Origin: Lactobacillus xujianguonis
GTDB lineage: Bacteria; Bacillota; Bacilli; Lactobacillales; Lactobacillaceae
Length of the DNA: 64,000 nucleotides
Direction of reading: 5' to 3'
NCBI RefSeq assembly: GCF_004009905.1
Contig: NZ_ML136871.1
Coordinates: forward strand, 98,687-162,686
The notes under the pieces are model-generated. The model saw only the letters and a list, made by a program, of their open reading frames with translations, was not told the DNA's origin and did not search any database. The first letter of the stretch is position 1; every line of letters starts with the position of its first letter. This document shows, in pieces, positions 52,757 to 61,350 of this stretch. Made by a program: the position numbers and the translations under genes.

Positions 52757-52958
52757 GTTCTTCGAGGCAGGGTGAAATTCCCGACCGGCGGTAAAGTCCG
52801 CAACCCGCGTAAGCGGTGGAACCCTTTTGGGTACCGATAGTTACAGTCTAGATGGAAGAAGAATAATTTTAATCTACGCTTATTTGGCGTACTTTAAATT
52901 ATTTTTAACTTGGATAATAATGCTGAACCTCGAAGTAAACTCTTCGAGGTTCTTTTTT
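52757..52958 (+). promoter_or_regulatory. FMN riboswitch with antiterminator-terminator switch
   Basis: Aptamer 52757-52864 with GGCAGGGTGAAATTCCCGA, CGGCGGTAAAGTCCGC and GTCTAGATGGAAGAAGA. The expression platform ends in a terminator (52925-52958: GAACCTCGAAG, loop, CTTCGAGGTTC, then T6). CTTCGAGG at 52760-52767, in the aptamer start, is identical to the terminator 3' arm and could pair with CCTCGAAG at 52928-52935, so the two folds are mutually exclusive. Controls the rib operon. Confidence 0.93.
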
Positions 52959-52981
52959 GTTCTGTTAGGAAGTGATTTTAA

Positions 52982-54040
52982 ATGGAAAAAGACCAATATT
53001 ACATGAATTTAGCTTTGCAAGAAGCTAAAAAAGGTCGCTACCAAACTTGGAAAAATCCTATGGTTGGCGCTGTAGTCGTCAAAGACGATCACATCCTGGC
53101 GACCGGTCACCACATCCACTATGGTAAAAGCCATGCGGAGCGTGATGCCATTTCTAAATTAACTCCAGAACAATTATTTAATTCAACCCTTTACGTCACA
53201 CTTGAACCATGTAACCACTACGGAAAACAGCCTCCCTGCTCTGATTTAATTATTCAAAGTAAGCTCAAACGCGTTGTTATTGCTCAAGTGGATCCACATA
53301 AGCTCGTTACCGGCAAAGGGATTGCTAAGTTGCGAGCACATGGAATTGAAGTTAACACGGGAATTTTAGAAAAAGAAGCTGAAGAACTAAATCAGTTTTA
53401 TAGCTTCTTTTATCAAAATAACCGTCCCTGGATCACAGTTAAGCAAGCTGTGAGTTTGGATTATCGGGTCAATTGTCAGTCTCAAACCTGCACAGCAATT
53501 ACTAATCAAACTGTTTATGACCGTGTCCATCAAGAGCGAGCCGATTATCAGGCTATCTTGATCGGCTCGAATACTGCACTGGTTGATAACCCTTCTTTAC
53601 TAACAAGTGTTAAAACTGATTACCCACCCATCAGAATAATTCTCGATCGCCGTGGCCGTCTTTTTAACCAGCAAGAACTAAAGCTGTTGACAGATCAACA
53701 AGCTCCCACTTGGATTTTTACTCAATCTCCTGAATTAATTAAAATGTCAACGCCAAAGAATGTCAGAATCTTTCCAATGAGAACTAATCAACTAGCCGAA
53801 GTTATGGGAACTTTAACCCAAGAAGGTATTCAATCCGTTTATGTTGAAGGCGGTCCAACTGTCGCCAAGACCTTTGTTAATGAGCACTTAGCTAATTACT
53901 TAATTGAATACTTAAGTCCAAACTTATTAGGAAAAAATGGTGACTTAGGATTACTAGCCAATCATCCCGTCACTTTAAAGAATGTTCAAATTGAGCAACT
54001 AGCAGATAATTTACGAATTGCAGGTGAAATTAATGTTTAG
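52982..54040 (+). CDS. ribD: Bifunctional riboflavin biosynthesis deaminase/reductase
   Basis: A 352-residue protein. N-terminal deaminase domain with the zinc motif HAERDAI near residue 50 and PCNHYGKQPPC near residue 75; C-terminal reductase domain (LIGSNTALVDNPSLLTS, VYVEGGPTVAKTFV). Performs the second and third steps from the GTP-derived pyrimidine. First gene of the rib operon. Confidence 0.95.
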   Translation: MEKDQYYMNLALQEAKKGRYQTWKNPMVGAVVVKDDHILATGHHIHYGKSHAERDAISKLTPEQLFNSTLYVTLEPCNHYGKQPPCSDLIIQSKLKRVVIAQVDPHKLVTGKGIAKLRAHGIEVNTGILEKEAEELNQFYSFFYQNNRPWITVKQAVSLDYRVNCQSQTCTAITNQTVYDRVHQERADYQAILIGSNTALVDNPSLLTSVKTDYPPIRIILDRRGRLFNQQELKLLTDQQAPTWIFTQSPELIKMSTPKNVRIFPMRTNQLAEVMGTLTQEGIQSVYVEGGPTVAKTFVNEHLANYLIEYLSPNLLGKNGDLGLLANHPVTLKNVQIEQLADNLRIAGEINV

Positions 54041-54629
54041 TGGTTTAGTACGTGGGGATGCACACATCGCTCAAATTAACCAAGATAAAGAAACAATTAC
54101 TTTAACAGTCAAGTGTGCGCTTGATTTTATTAAAGATCTGAAAATTGGCGACTCAATTGCCATTAATGGGACTTGTTTGACCGCCGAAAGTTTTACTAAT
54201 GATACTTTCACAGTCACAATGATGCCTCAAACTTATAAAAAGACGATCTTTAAAGATTTAAAAGTTGGTGATCAACTTAACGTTGAAAGATCTTTACAAG
54301 TTGGTCAACGGTTGGAAGGACACATTGTTACCGGGCATATCGATGATATTGCTCAAGTTAAGACAGTAAATCAAAATGAAAATGCCATCGAAATTTGGTT
54401 TAACTTTCCTACTCGACTAGAAAAGCAAATCGTCCCTCAAGGCAGCATCGCAATTAACGGTGTGTCATTAACAGTCATGGACACTAAGGAAAACAATTTT
54501 TCCGTTGGCTTAATCCCCCACACTCAGGACGAAACCAATCTTGTCCAACTAAAAGTTGGCTCAAAAGTCAACATTGAAACCGATATTTTAGGCAAGTACG
54601 TTGCTAAGAATTTAGAAAAGAGAGTTTAA
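54033..54629 (+). CDS. ribE: Riboflavin synthase alpha subunit
   Basis: A 198-residue protein with two lumazine-binding repeats. Start MFSGLVRGDAHIA; GHIVTGHIDD and the second repeat INGVSLTVMD; catalyses dismutation of two lumazines to riboflavin. Its start lies inside ribD by 8 bp, with AGGTGAAATTA. The first position has FSGLVRG rather than the usual FTGLVEE, so it is somewhat divergent but complete. Confidence 0.92.
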   Translation: MFSGLVRGDAHIAQINQDKETITLTVKCALDFIKDLKIGDSIAINGTCLTAESFTNDTFTVTMMPQTYKKTIFKDLKVGDQLNVERSLQVGQRLEGHIVTGHIDDIAQVKTVNQNENAIEIWFNFPTRLEKQIVPQGSIAINGVSLTVMDTKENNFSVGLIPHTQDETNLVQLKVGSKVNIETDILGKYVAKNLEKRV

Positions 54630-54631
54630 AA

Positions 54632-55819
54632 ATGGATGTTAAGAAAATTCAAAATGCAATCGAATGGATGAAAAATGGTGGTTTAGTCATCGTTGCCGAT
54701 GATGAAGATCGTGAATCCGAGGGTGACATGATCGGTTTAGGCTCAAAAGTAACACCAGAAAATGTCAACTTTATGACTAAGCATGCTCGCGGATTACTTT
54801 GTACACCTGTAAGTAAAGAAATTGCGCAAAAATTAAATTTGCATCAAATGGAACAAGATAATACTGACCCATACGGTACCGCCTTTACGATCAGTGTTGA
54901 TTATAAGACTACCACTACCGGAATCTCCGCATATGATCGTGCAGCAACGATTAAGGCAATCACTGACCCTAACAGTAAACCAGAAGATTTCTTCAGACCT
55001 GGACACTGCTTCCCACTTGTTGCTTTAGATGATGAAATTAAACAAAGAAATGGTCATACCGAGGCCTCAATTGCCTTAGCTCACTTAGCTGGAGAACCAA
55101 AAGTAGCTTATATTTGTGAGGTCATGAAGAGCGACGGTCATATGGCTCGGCGCCCACAATTAAAAGAAGTAGCTAAAGAATATCATTTACCATTCTTAAC
55201 CATTGCCGAACTTCAAGAATACATTAACAGAGAAGCGAGTAGTCGCTCAGAATTTGTAAATCTCCCAACTGAATACGGTAATTTCAAGATCAAAAGCTAC
55301 GGGCACGGTAATGTGGCTTTGATTAAAGGTAAAATTGATCCTTCACACCCCGTTTTAACTCGTGTGCATTCTAAATGTTTAACTGGAGACACTTTTGGTT
55401 CTAAACGTTGTGATTGCGGGCCTCAACTTCACAAAGCAATGCAAGAAATTGAAAAACATGGTTCTGGTTTAATTATTTATCTAAATCAAGAAGGTCGTGG
55501 AATTGGCTTAACCAATAAATTACGCGCTTACGCTTTGCAAGATCAAGGACATGATACTTATGAAGCTAATGAACTACTTGGCTTTGCACCTGACGAACGT
55601 GACTATGATGTTGCTGCACAAATTTTTAAGGATCTAAAAATAAAAAGCATTAATCTCTTAACCAATAATCCTGATAAAATTGACCAATTAAATGATGACG
55701 GCATCAAAATTAATAAGCGCATCCCTTTAGAAATCCAACCTAATGACATTGATCTCTTCTACCTACAAACTAAGAAAAAGAGATTCCATCATCTACTAGA
55801 ACTCAAGGAGGCTGAATAA
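54632..55819 (+). CDS. ribBA: Bifunctional DHBP synthase / GTP cyclohydrolase II
   Basis: A 395-residue fusion. N-terminal RibB (about 1-200; [10 protein letters not shown] and [15 protein letters not shown]), C-terminal RibA with GTP/zinc site [15 protein letters not shown] and [26 protein letters not shown]. Provides both substrates of lumazine synthase. Two bases after ribE, one-base overlap with ribH. Confidence 0.95.
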   Translation: MDVKKIQNAIEWMKNGGLVIVADDEDRESEGDMIGLGSKVTPENVNFMTKHARGLLCTPVSKEIAQKLNLHQMEQDNTDPYGTAFTISVDYKTTTTGISAYDRAATIKAITDPNSKPEDFFRPGHCFPLVALDDEIKQRNGHTEASIALAHLAGEPKVAYICEVMKSDGHMARRPQLKEVAKEYHLPFLTIAELQEYINREASSRSEFVNLPTEYGNFKIKSYGHGNVALIKGKIDPSHPVLTRVHSKCLTGDTFGSKRCDCGPQLHKAMQEIEKHGSGLIIYLNQEGRGIGLTNKLRAYALQDQGHDTYEANELLGFAPDERDYDVAAQIFKDLKIKSINLLTNNPDKIDQLNDDGIKINKRIPLEIQPNDIDLFYLQTKKKRFHHLLELKEAE

Positions 55820-56283
55820 TGACTGAATTCACCGGAAACTTTACTAATACTCACGGCAAGATTGCGATTGTCGTCGCCAAATTTAATGAAATCGTCACTA
55901 AGAACCTAGTGCGTGGTGCTAAAGAAACTCTCCACCAATTTGGAATTCACGACGATGAAATTGATGTTGTTTGGGTGCCGGGAGCTTTTGAAATTGGCTT
56001 TACTACTCAAAAACTGGTCAATAGTAATCAGTATGCAGGTATTATGACTTTGGGTGCCGTTATTAAGGGTGAAACTGATCATTATGCCATGATTATTCAA
56101 AATATTACTAGTGCCATTATGCAAATTAACCTGCAAGCAAAAATTCCAGTTACATTTGGTATCTTAACTACCGAAAATATTGATCAAGCTCTGCAACGAG
56201 CAGGTTTAAAGGCTGGCAATGAAGGTTCTTCTACTGCCCAAAGTTTGCTTGAAATGATTTCTCTCAATGATCAACTTAGCTAA
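55819..56283 (+). CDS. ribH: 6,7-dimethyl-8-ribityllumazine synthase
   Basis: A 154-residue enzyme, penultimate step of riboflavin synthesis. Visible: [50 protein letters not shown] and [12 protein letters not shown]. Ends the operon ribD-ribE-ribBA-ribH; a terminator follows 23 bp later. Confidence 0.95.
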   Translation: MTEFTGNFTNTHGKIAIVVAKFNEIVTKNLVRGAKETLHQFGIHDDEIDVVWVPGAFEIGFTTQKLVNSNQYAGIMTLGAVIKGETDHYAMIIQNITSAIMQINLQAKIPVTFGILTTENIDQALQRAGLKAGNEGSSTAQSLLEMISLNDQLS

Positions 56284-56305
56284 TAGCAAATAATTTAAAT
56301 TATGT

Positions 56306-56336
56306 AAAAAGCAAGACGTTTTTCGTCTTGCTTTTT
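56306..56336. terminator. Bidirectional terminator after ribH
   Basis: AAAAAGCAAGACG / CGTCTTGCTTTTT perfect 13-bp stem; U-rich both ways. It also ends the small convergent gene at 56338-56451. Confidence 0.85.
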
Positions 56337-56337
56337 C

Positions 56338-56451
56338 TTATTTCGAAAATTTACCTCTTTCCTTATCCCTGCGATAGAAATAGATCGAGCTAATGGTCAT
56401 TAAAACGATTGCCGTCAGGATAGCCTGCTTTTTACTTATGCTACATTTCAT
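56338..56451 (-). CDS. Small single-pass membrane protein (37 residues)
   Basis: MKCSISKKQAILTAIVLMTISSIYFYRRDKERGKFSK has a positive N-terminus, one hydrophobic helix (about 9-26) and a basic tail. AGAGGTATTAC precedes the ATG. Its stop is two bases from the ribH terminator stem, so the terminator is shared by convergent genes. Not recognised. Confidence 0.5.
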   Translation of the reverse strand: MKCSISKKQAILTAIVLMTISSIYFYRRDKERGKFSK

Positions 56452-56527
56452 GTAATACCTCTTCTATCTCAACAGTTTCTTTTTAGAGAATTATACCTAT
56501 TTTCTATTTTTGGGACATCATTTATGC

Positions 56528-57184
56528 TTACAAATACTTCGATCCTTCAGTAATCGACAGCTTAGCCATTTCATCACAATTTTCTGCAATAAAATCCCTT
56601 ACCCAATCAGGATTTGTTTTAGAATAATCTCTTAATGCCCAACCGATAGCCTTATTAATGAAAAACTCTTGACTATTTAAATTATTCTTGAGGATTTTCT
56701 TTAAAAGATCTGTATTCATCTTTTCTTTACGCAATAACTGATGCTCAATTGCTACTCTTCTTACCCAAATATCAGGATCCACTGACCATTTAAGCATGAG
56801 ACCATCAACGCGTTTATCTCTTAATCCTAAATCGCCAATTGGCTTAATCAAACTATCAATTGTATCCCACCACTGCTTAGTACGCACAAAAGATTCAATT
56901 CGAGCCATTTCTTCAAAAGTAAAGTACTTTTTCATGGCAATTAAATAATCACAAACAAAGTATTGCATTTCCCGCTCCGGCTCTTGCCAAGCTTCATTCA
57001 ATAATTGCCAATTTATCTGCTTGCTTTTCTTTTCCGCGAGTAAAAAATCATGATATATCAATCGCCTTTCTGGAGTATGTAACCCATAAAAAGAAAATTG
57101 ATTACGCATATAAGAAGCTAATTGTTTGGCTTGCAGTAGATTAACTTTTTGTCCAAATTTAACTTTTAATTCTTCTAATTCCAT
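56528..57184 (-). CDS. AlkD-like DNA alkylation repair protein
   Basis: A 218-residue all-helical, HEAT-repeat protein (MELEELKVKFGQKVNLLQAKQLASYM...WWDTIDSLIKPIGDLGLRDKRVDGLMLKWSVDPDIWVRRVAIEHQLL). Typical Trp, Asp and Arg residues are present (WWDTID, DIWVRRVAI, WALRDYSK). Family members flip or excise alkylated bases. Start 57184 follows GGTGA; the region before it is the upstream terminator. Confidence 0.8.
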   Translation of the reverse strand: MELEELKVKFGQKVNLLQAKQLASYMRNQFSFYGLHTPERRLIYHDFLLAEKKSKQINWQLLNEAWQEPEREMQYFVCDYLIAMKKYFTFEEMARIESFVRTKQWWDTIDSLIKPIGDLGLRDKRVDGLMLKWSVDPDIWVRRVAIEHQLLRKEKMNTDLLKKILKNNLNSQEFFINKAIGWALRDYSKTNPDWVRDFIAENCDEMAKLSITEGSKYL

Positions 57185-57194
57185 TTGATTCACC

Positions 57195-57220
57195 AAAAAA
57201 AGTGGGGCTTTCACTCCACT
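57195..57220 (-). terminator. Terminator after the permease gene
   Basis: Stem AGTGGaG / CcCCACT followed by a T-run on the minus strand, just before the AlkD-like start. Confidence 0.75.
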
Positions 57221-57227
57221 TCTAATA

Positions 57228-58538
57228 TCATTTTCCTAACCAATTCAGATTCTGTTTGTTTTTCTTCCGCCAAACGAATTCAATGACAAAACTAATCACT
57301 AGGGGGAAAATCACAGCAATCCAAGTTAAGGTTTCACCATTCATAATTGTTTGTGCAAATAACAAGGCAAACAATGCCAGATTAAGAATCACTGCGATAA
57401 TCAAAATACTCTTTTTGGCACAAGTTTCTTTAACTAAACGCAAGTGTCCTACGTTTACCATGGCATAAACTAGCAAAAATGATAGACTGGCCATTTCTCC
57501 GACTGATGATAATGGGAAAATAATGACAAAGAGGCAAACTAAAAAACTAGTAAAGAATAAGCCCCAAGTGCCACCAAAATGAGTCATTGAGCCAAATTTA
57601 GGCGGTATTTCATCAACTTTAGCAATTCTTAAACCCAAGTTTTCATCACCAAACATGGTAGAGTTAACGGCTGAAGCAGTCGCAACTAAGGCAGCAATTC
57701 CAATTAAGATCATCCCTATTTGACCAAAGACAGCTTGCCCAGCTGCTGCTAAAACATGTCCTTGGTTAGCAACTGCTGCTTTTACACCAATTGTACTAAT
57801 TACGACAAAACTAGCAATGATATAAATCATCATGACAATTCCTAAAGACAAAAATAAAGCTAAAGGTAATTGTTTCTTGGGATTCTTCATATTCCCCGCT
57901 GCATTGGTAACTACTCCAAAGCCTTCATAAGTTACATACAATAATCCAGCAGCAGATAAAATACCAACGATTCCACTACCAGCATTACTACTATTAATTG
58001 TAGGAACATGTGCCTCAGTCAAACCAATCGCAATAAAAGCTATCAAAATAATTAGTTCAAAAGTAATGATAGTTGTTTGCGCACGTGCAACTTGCTTAGA
58101 ACCTAAAATATTAATAAAAACAACCACAATAACGATTGCAACACTAACTGCTTTACCGAACCAGCTATTGCTATTCTGATGAGCAAATTGACAAACGTAT
58201 TCTGAAAAACCCGTTGCATATAAAGCCATCGCGACTACCCAGCCTAAGTACTGAAAGACGTTTAATCCTCCAGCTAATAGACCATCACCAAATCCTTTTA
58301 ACAAAAATTTCGCAGCGCCTCCACGATCGGGATATTTCATCCCTAATTTTGAATATGAATAAACTGAGAAAGCCGCAACTAATCCTCCAATTAAAAACGA
58401 TAATGGTAGCCAGACACCAGCACTTTTAGCAGCTAAACCCAGTAACGTATAAAGTCCAGCACCCATCATTCCACCAACGCCAATGGCAGTTGCTCCAATG
58501 ACACCAATTGAATTGGTATTTTTCTTTTGTGTTTTCAT
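57228..58538 (-). CDS. APC-superfamily amino acid permease
   Basis: A 436-residue transporter with about 12 membrane helices. The first helix contains GATAIGVGGMMGAGLYTLLG (glycine-rich substrate region). It resembles the amino acid-polyamine-organocation superfamily; the substrate cannot be read. ATG is preceded by GGAG. Divergent from the DUF3800 gene across a 44-bp palindrome, so one regulator may control both. Confidence 0.85.
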   Translation of the reverse strand: MKTQKKNTNSIGVIGATAIGVGGMMGAGLYTLLGLAAKSAGVWLPLSFLIGGLVAAFSVYSYSKLGMKYPDRGGAAKFLLKGFGDGLLAGGLNVFQYLGWVVAMALYATGFSEYVCQFAHQNSNSWFGKAVSVAIVIVVVFINILGSKQVARAQTTIITFELIILIAFIAIGLTEAHVPTINSSNAGSGIVGILSAAGLLYVTYEGFGVVTNAAGNMKNPKKQLPLALFLSLGIVMMIYIIASFVVISTIGVKAAVANQGHVLAAAGQAVFGQIGMILIGIAALVATASAVNSTMFGDENLGLRIAKVDEIPPKFGSMTHFGGTWGLFFTSFLVCLFVIIFPLSSVGEMASLSFLLVYAMVNVGHLRLVKETCAKKSILIIAVILNLALFALLFAQTIMNGETLTWIAVIFPLVISFVIEFVWRKKNKQNLNWLGK

Positions 58539-58620
58539 ATCAATACTCCCATTCTGATAATCTTCTCAGTTTTATTATAGTCTTATCTCAAAAACATTTT
58601 TCAAATTTATGCTTCCATTT

Positions 58621-58664
58621 TAAACACTTGTTTGGTATATTATTAATATCCAAACAGATGTTTA
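58621..58664. promoter_or_regulatory. 44-bp palindromic operator between divergent genes
   Basis: Near-perfect palindrome: left half begins TAAACACTTGTTTGGTATAT, right half is close to its complement and ends CCAAACAGATGTTTA. Each half contains AAACA-N2-TGTTT, itself a small palindrome typical of TetR-type sites. It lies 16 bp before the DUF3800 start. Confidence 0.6.
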
Positions 58665-58680
58665 GAAATGAGGGATTGTA

Positions 58681-59913
58681 ATGAAAAACACAGCTTATTA
58701 TCTTGAGACAAATTACCAACAACCATTACTGTTACAAGATTTACGCCATTTCATTATTTACATTGATGAAAGTATTTCGTATCAGCAATACGAAGAAAAA
58801 ATGCGAGCTCACAGATTTATTACTGCTTTCTATGTGATCGAGAACAGTAAATTAGCTCCTTTTAACCATCTCTATCAAAAACAACTCTATCCCTCTTCTG
58901 GCCTAAAAGAGAAAAAAAGTAATCTAGTTTCAGACAGAGTTAATCAAAAGGCATTAAAAATTGCTGGGCAATTCATGACTAACGCGTTGATTTGCGAAAG
59001 AAACGCCTACGACTACAGTCAATTCGGTGAATGGAAAAAGAACATGTATCTGACGCTAGAATTAGTTTCTTACATTCTGCCTATTAAGCAAATTCTAGAG
59101 AAACTTAAAGAGCAAACCGCTGCACCTAAAATGCTTGTTGATGTTGTGATTGATCGCACTTCGCAAAATAACATTGATCCTTGTCGCGGCTTAAACGAAA
59201 AGTTTCTCCAAAAAATGATTCGAGAAATTACTGTTCCTAATTTGCAATTTGAAATCACCTACCAGACCGCTGACAGTAAAACTAATTATGGTATTCAGGC
59301 AGCGGATATGTTAGCTGGGGCCTATCGTAAAGAGCGCCTGTATCAAGATAGTGATTCTGAGACTAATCTAATTCCGTTTACTTATGAAAACATGAAGCTC
59401 AAGCCTAGTCTCAAAGATAATCCTGATTTCTTAAAAGTCTTTGGTGAACTAACTTTTGAACAATTACCTAATATTGACCCTGTTACATTTAAAGCGCCGC
59501 AGATAAAAGACAAGAATATTCCGGTCAAAAAGCACTGGCATCCGCTAAACAGCTTATTAAACTTTCTTAAAAGCTTTAAGCATCCCAAGAAGTTAGCTGC
59601 CAAGCCAAATACTATCAATAATCTCCAGCAACTAAATTTTGTAGATGATAATTCACAAAGAGTAGAAATAGTAGTTTTATTGAAAACCCTCAATAAGCAC
59701 TTAAAGAAAATTGCACTTCATTATGATTTTTCAGGTCAAAATTTCATTACTAGTTTAAGCAAAAAGGTTGATACTAAGCATTACCAAAAGACAATCGCTA
59801 ATTTATTGAATAACGTCAAATTACTGACGAATACCCAACTCACTTCATCACAACGACGAAAATTTAATCGCTCTTTACATGATTTTAACCGTGCAGTTGA
59901 CAAATATATCTAA
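58681..59913 (+). CDS. DUF3800 domain protein with C-terminal extension
   Basis: A 410-residue protein. Residues about 20-225 fit DUF3800 (IIYIDESIS with acidic residues; VVIDRTSQNNIDP; ending GIQAADMLAGAYRKER), an RNase H-like fold of uncertain function, common near mobile elements. Residues about 265-410 are an unrecognised basic tail (KHWHPLNSLLNFLKSFKHPKK, then helical). GAGGGATTGT site before ATG. Confidence 0.8.
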   Translation: MKNTAYYLETNYQQPLLLQDLRHFIIYIDESISYQQYEEKMRAHRFITAFYVIENSKLAPFNHLYQKQLYPSSGLKEKKSNLVSDRVNQKALKIAGQFMTNALICERNAYDYSQFGEWKKNMYLTLELVSYILPIKQILEKLKEQTAAPKMLVDVVIDRTSQNNIDPCRGLNEKFLQKMIREITVPNLQFEITYQTADSKTNYGIQAADMLAGAYRKERLYQDSDSETNLIPFTYENMKLKPSLKDNPDFLKVFGELTFEQLPNIDPVTFKAPQIKDKNIPVKKHWHPLNSLLNFLKSFKHPKKLAAKPNTINNLQQLNFVDDNSQRVEIVVLLKTLNKHLKKIALHYDFSGQNFITSLSKKVDTKHYQKTIANLLNNVKLLTNTQLTSSQRRKFNRSLHDFNRAVDKYI

Positions 59914-59961
59914 AAACGGGAAGGTTCCTTTCACTTTATGTGCGAGGAATCCTCCCGTTTT
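59913..59961. terminator. Terminator after the DUF3800 gene
   Basis: AAAACGGGA...TCCCGTTTT stem, convergent to the next gene. Confidence 0.75.
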
Positions 59962-59967
59962 AACGTT

Positions 59968-60405
59968 TTATAAATCTTTACCGGTTTTGGTCAAATCGCT
60001 TTTATCAGAAATCCAAGTGTACATTGGCAAGTCAAGATGTCCCTTATCATCAATTGCTTTGAGAACTTTTTCCATAAAGAATTCTTGCCATTCTTTACTT
60101 GGCTTAGGACCAGCTGTGGTCATCTGTGGCTTTAACCAACCTTCACTTAAGGCTTTAACTGGATTCAAGCCAACAACCATTCCAATTGTGTAGTTAGAAA
60201 AATCAAAGCTTCCCTCAACCACAATCCATTTAGGATTCTTAACTAACTCCGGTTGCAGTTTAACTAACAATTCTGGTGGAATTTTTCCCTCGGTCACCAT
60301 CATCCGGCCCTTTATTGCGCCATGCTTTTTCTCAAAGTCTTGCAAAACACCTTGCATAAATAACTTTTGACCTAGTTGATTGAATTCTGCATCATTTTGT
60401 AACAT
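59968..60405 (-). CDS. Unrecognised protein (145 residues)
   Basis: MLQNDAEFNQLGQKLFMQGVLQDFEKKHGAIKGRM... has an alpha-beta pattern and a hydrophobic FSNYTIGMVVGLNP region; no signal peptide. No domain recognised. Single gene between convergent DUF3800 and the terminator at 60498. Confidence 0.6.
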   Translation of the reverse strand: MLQNDAEFNQLGQKLFMQGVLQDFEKKHGAIKGRMMVTEGKIPPELLVKLQPELVKNPKWIVVEGSFDFSNYTIGMVVGLNPVKALSEGWLKPQMTTAGPKPSKEWQEFFMEKVLKAIDDKGHLDLPMYTWISDKSDLTKTGKDL

Positions 60406-60497
60406 ATATCTGCCCCATTTAACTTAAAATCTGATTAATTTAAATTGTACCGAAAAGCAACCCATTTAGCAAAATCTACTAGTTAATTTGTAAGCGT

Positions 60498-60531
60498 AAA
60501 AAACGATGATTCTCAAAATGAAAATCATCGT
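60498..60531 (-). terminator. Terminator after the repeat membrane protein
   Basis: ACGATGATT / AATCATCGT stem with a T-run on the minus strand. Confidence 0.75.
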
Positions 60532-60571
60532 TCTTATTTTGGTTTAAGAATTATTTTTCAAAGATCTATCA

Positions 60572-61297
60572 TTATTGTTGACTAGATTGTGACTCCTGAG
60601 AATTTGGAACTTCTACCGTTTCCGTTGATTCTGTCGGAGATTGATACTTCTCAACATGAGAACTAACGTGCCTGCCAATCAAATACCGTTCAGTAGCTGA
60701 ATTGCTTGGCGAGTAAGCTCTAGTCGAACTCCTACTTGTTGAAGTATTTACGGCTTCTCTAGAACCAGATACATTTGCCTGCTCACTATTATTCAAGTTA
60801 TCTTTAACTGAAGTAGTTACGGCTTCTCTAGAACTAGATACTTTTGCTTGCTCACTATTATTCAAGTCATCTTTAACTGAAGTATTTTGTTTACCATCAG
60901 ATACTTTACTTTGCTCACTTTTGACACTTTCTACTAAATTATCTTGAGTTTTGTCTGATTTGGTAGTTTGCTGGAGACTACTATCAGTTAAATTGAATTT
61001 TGACTTCTTATTATGCGAAACATTTTTATTAGTCTTCAATTTCGAATTACTTTTATTCGATATTGTCGAAACAACTTCAGCTTGATTACTCTTCGCAGTA
61101 TTTTTAGATCCATGTCCACTAACAGAGTCAACAATCCATCCACCTGCACCTACAAGTATCATGCCAATTACTAAGTAATTGCCTATAATCCTGATGAAAG
61201 AGACACTAGCTTTACCGTGATTTTTTATTTGCCACATTGTAGATATAAGTAAAGCAATGTAGCCCACAGCGCCAATGAGCAATATATATTTAAACAT
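60572..61297 (-). CDS. Membrane protein with repeated Ser-rich tail
   Basis: A 241-residue protein with two membrane helices (about 1-22 and 38-59) and then a Ser/Asn/Lys-rich, low-complexity outer or cytosolic tail. Two 69-bp (23-residue) tandem repeats lie in 60751-60888 (around NLNNSEQANVSGSREAV and DLNNSEQAKVSSSREAV). Start MFKYILLIG at 61297 after AAGGGG. Probably co-transcribed with the LPXTG adhesin 50 bp upstream. Not recognised. Confidence 0.6.
   Translation of the reverse strand: MFKYILLIGAVGYIALLISTMWQIKNHGKASVSFIRIIGNYLVIGMILVGAGGWIVDSVSGHGSKNTAKSNQAEVVSTISNKSNSKLKTNKNVSHNKKSKFNLTDSSLQQTTKSDKTQDNLVESVKSEQSKVSDGKQNTSVKDDLNNSEQAKVSSSREAVTTSVKDNLNNSEQANVSGSREAVNTSTSRSSTRAYSPSNSATERYLIGRHVSSHVEKYQSPTESTETVEVPNSQESQSSQQ
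60751..60888. repeat. Tandem repeat, two 69-bp units
   Basis: Both units start with CGGCTTCTCTAGAAC and contain the same GCTCACTATTATTCAAG block; period 69 bp (23 codons). Located in the 241-residue gene. Confidence 0.8.
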
Positions 61298-61350
61298 TAT
61301 CACTACCCCTTCCTAGGACATATTCTCACTTACAAGTGCACTACTGTGAA

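Noticed and set aside
60751..60888. CRISPR array
   Set aside because: Two 69-bp units without regular spacers, inside a coding gene.
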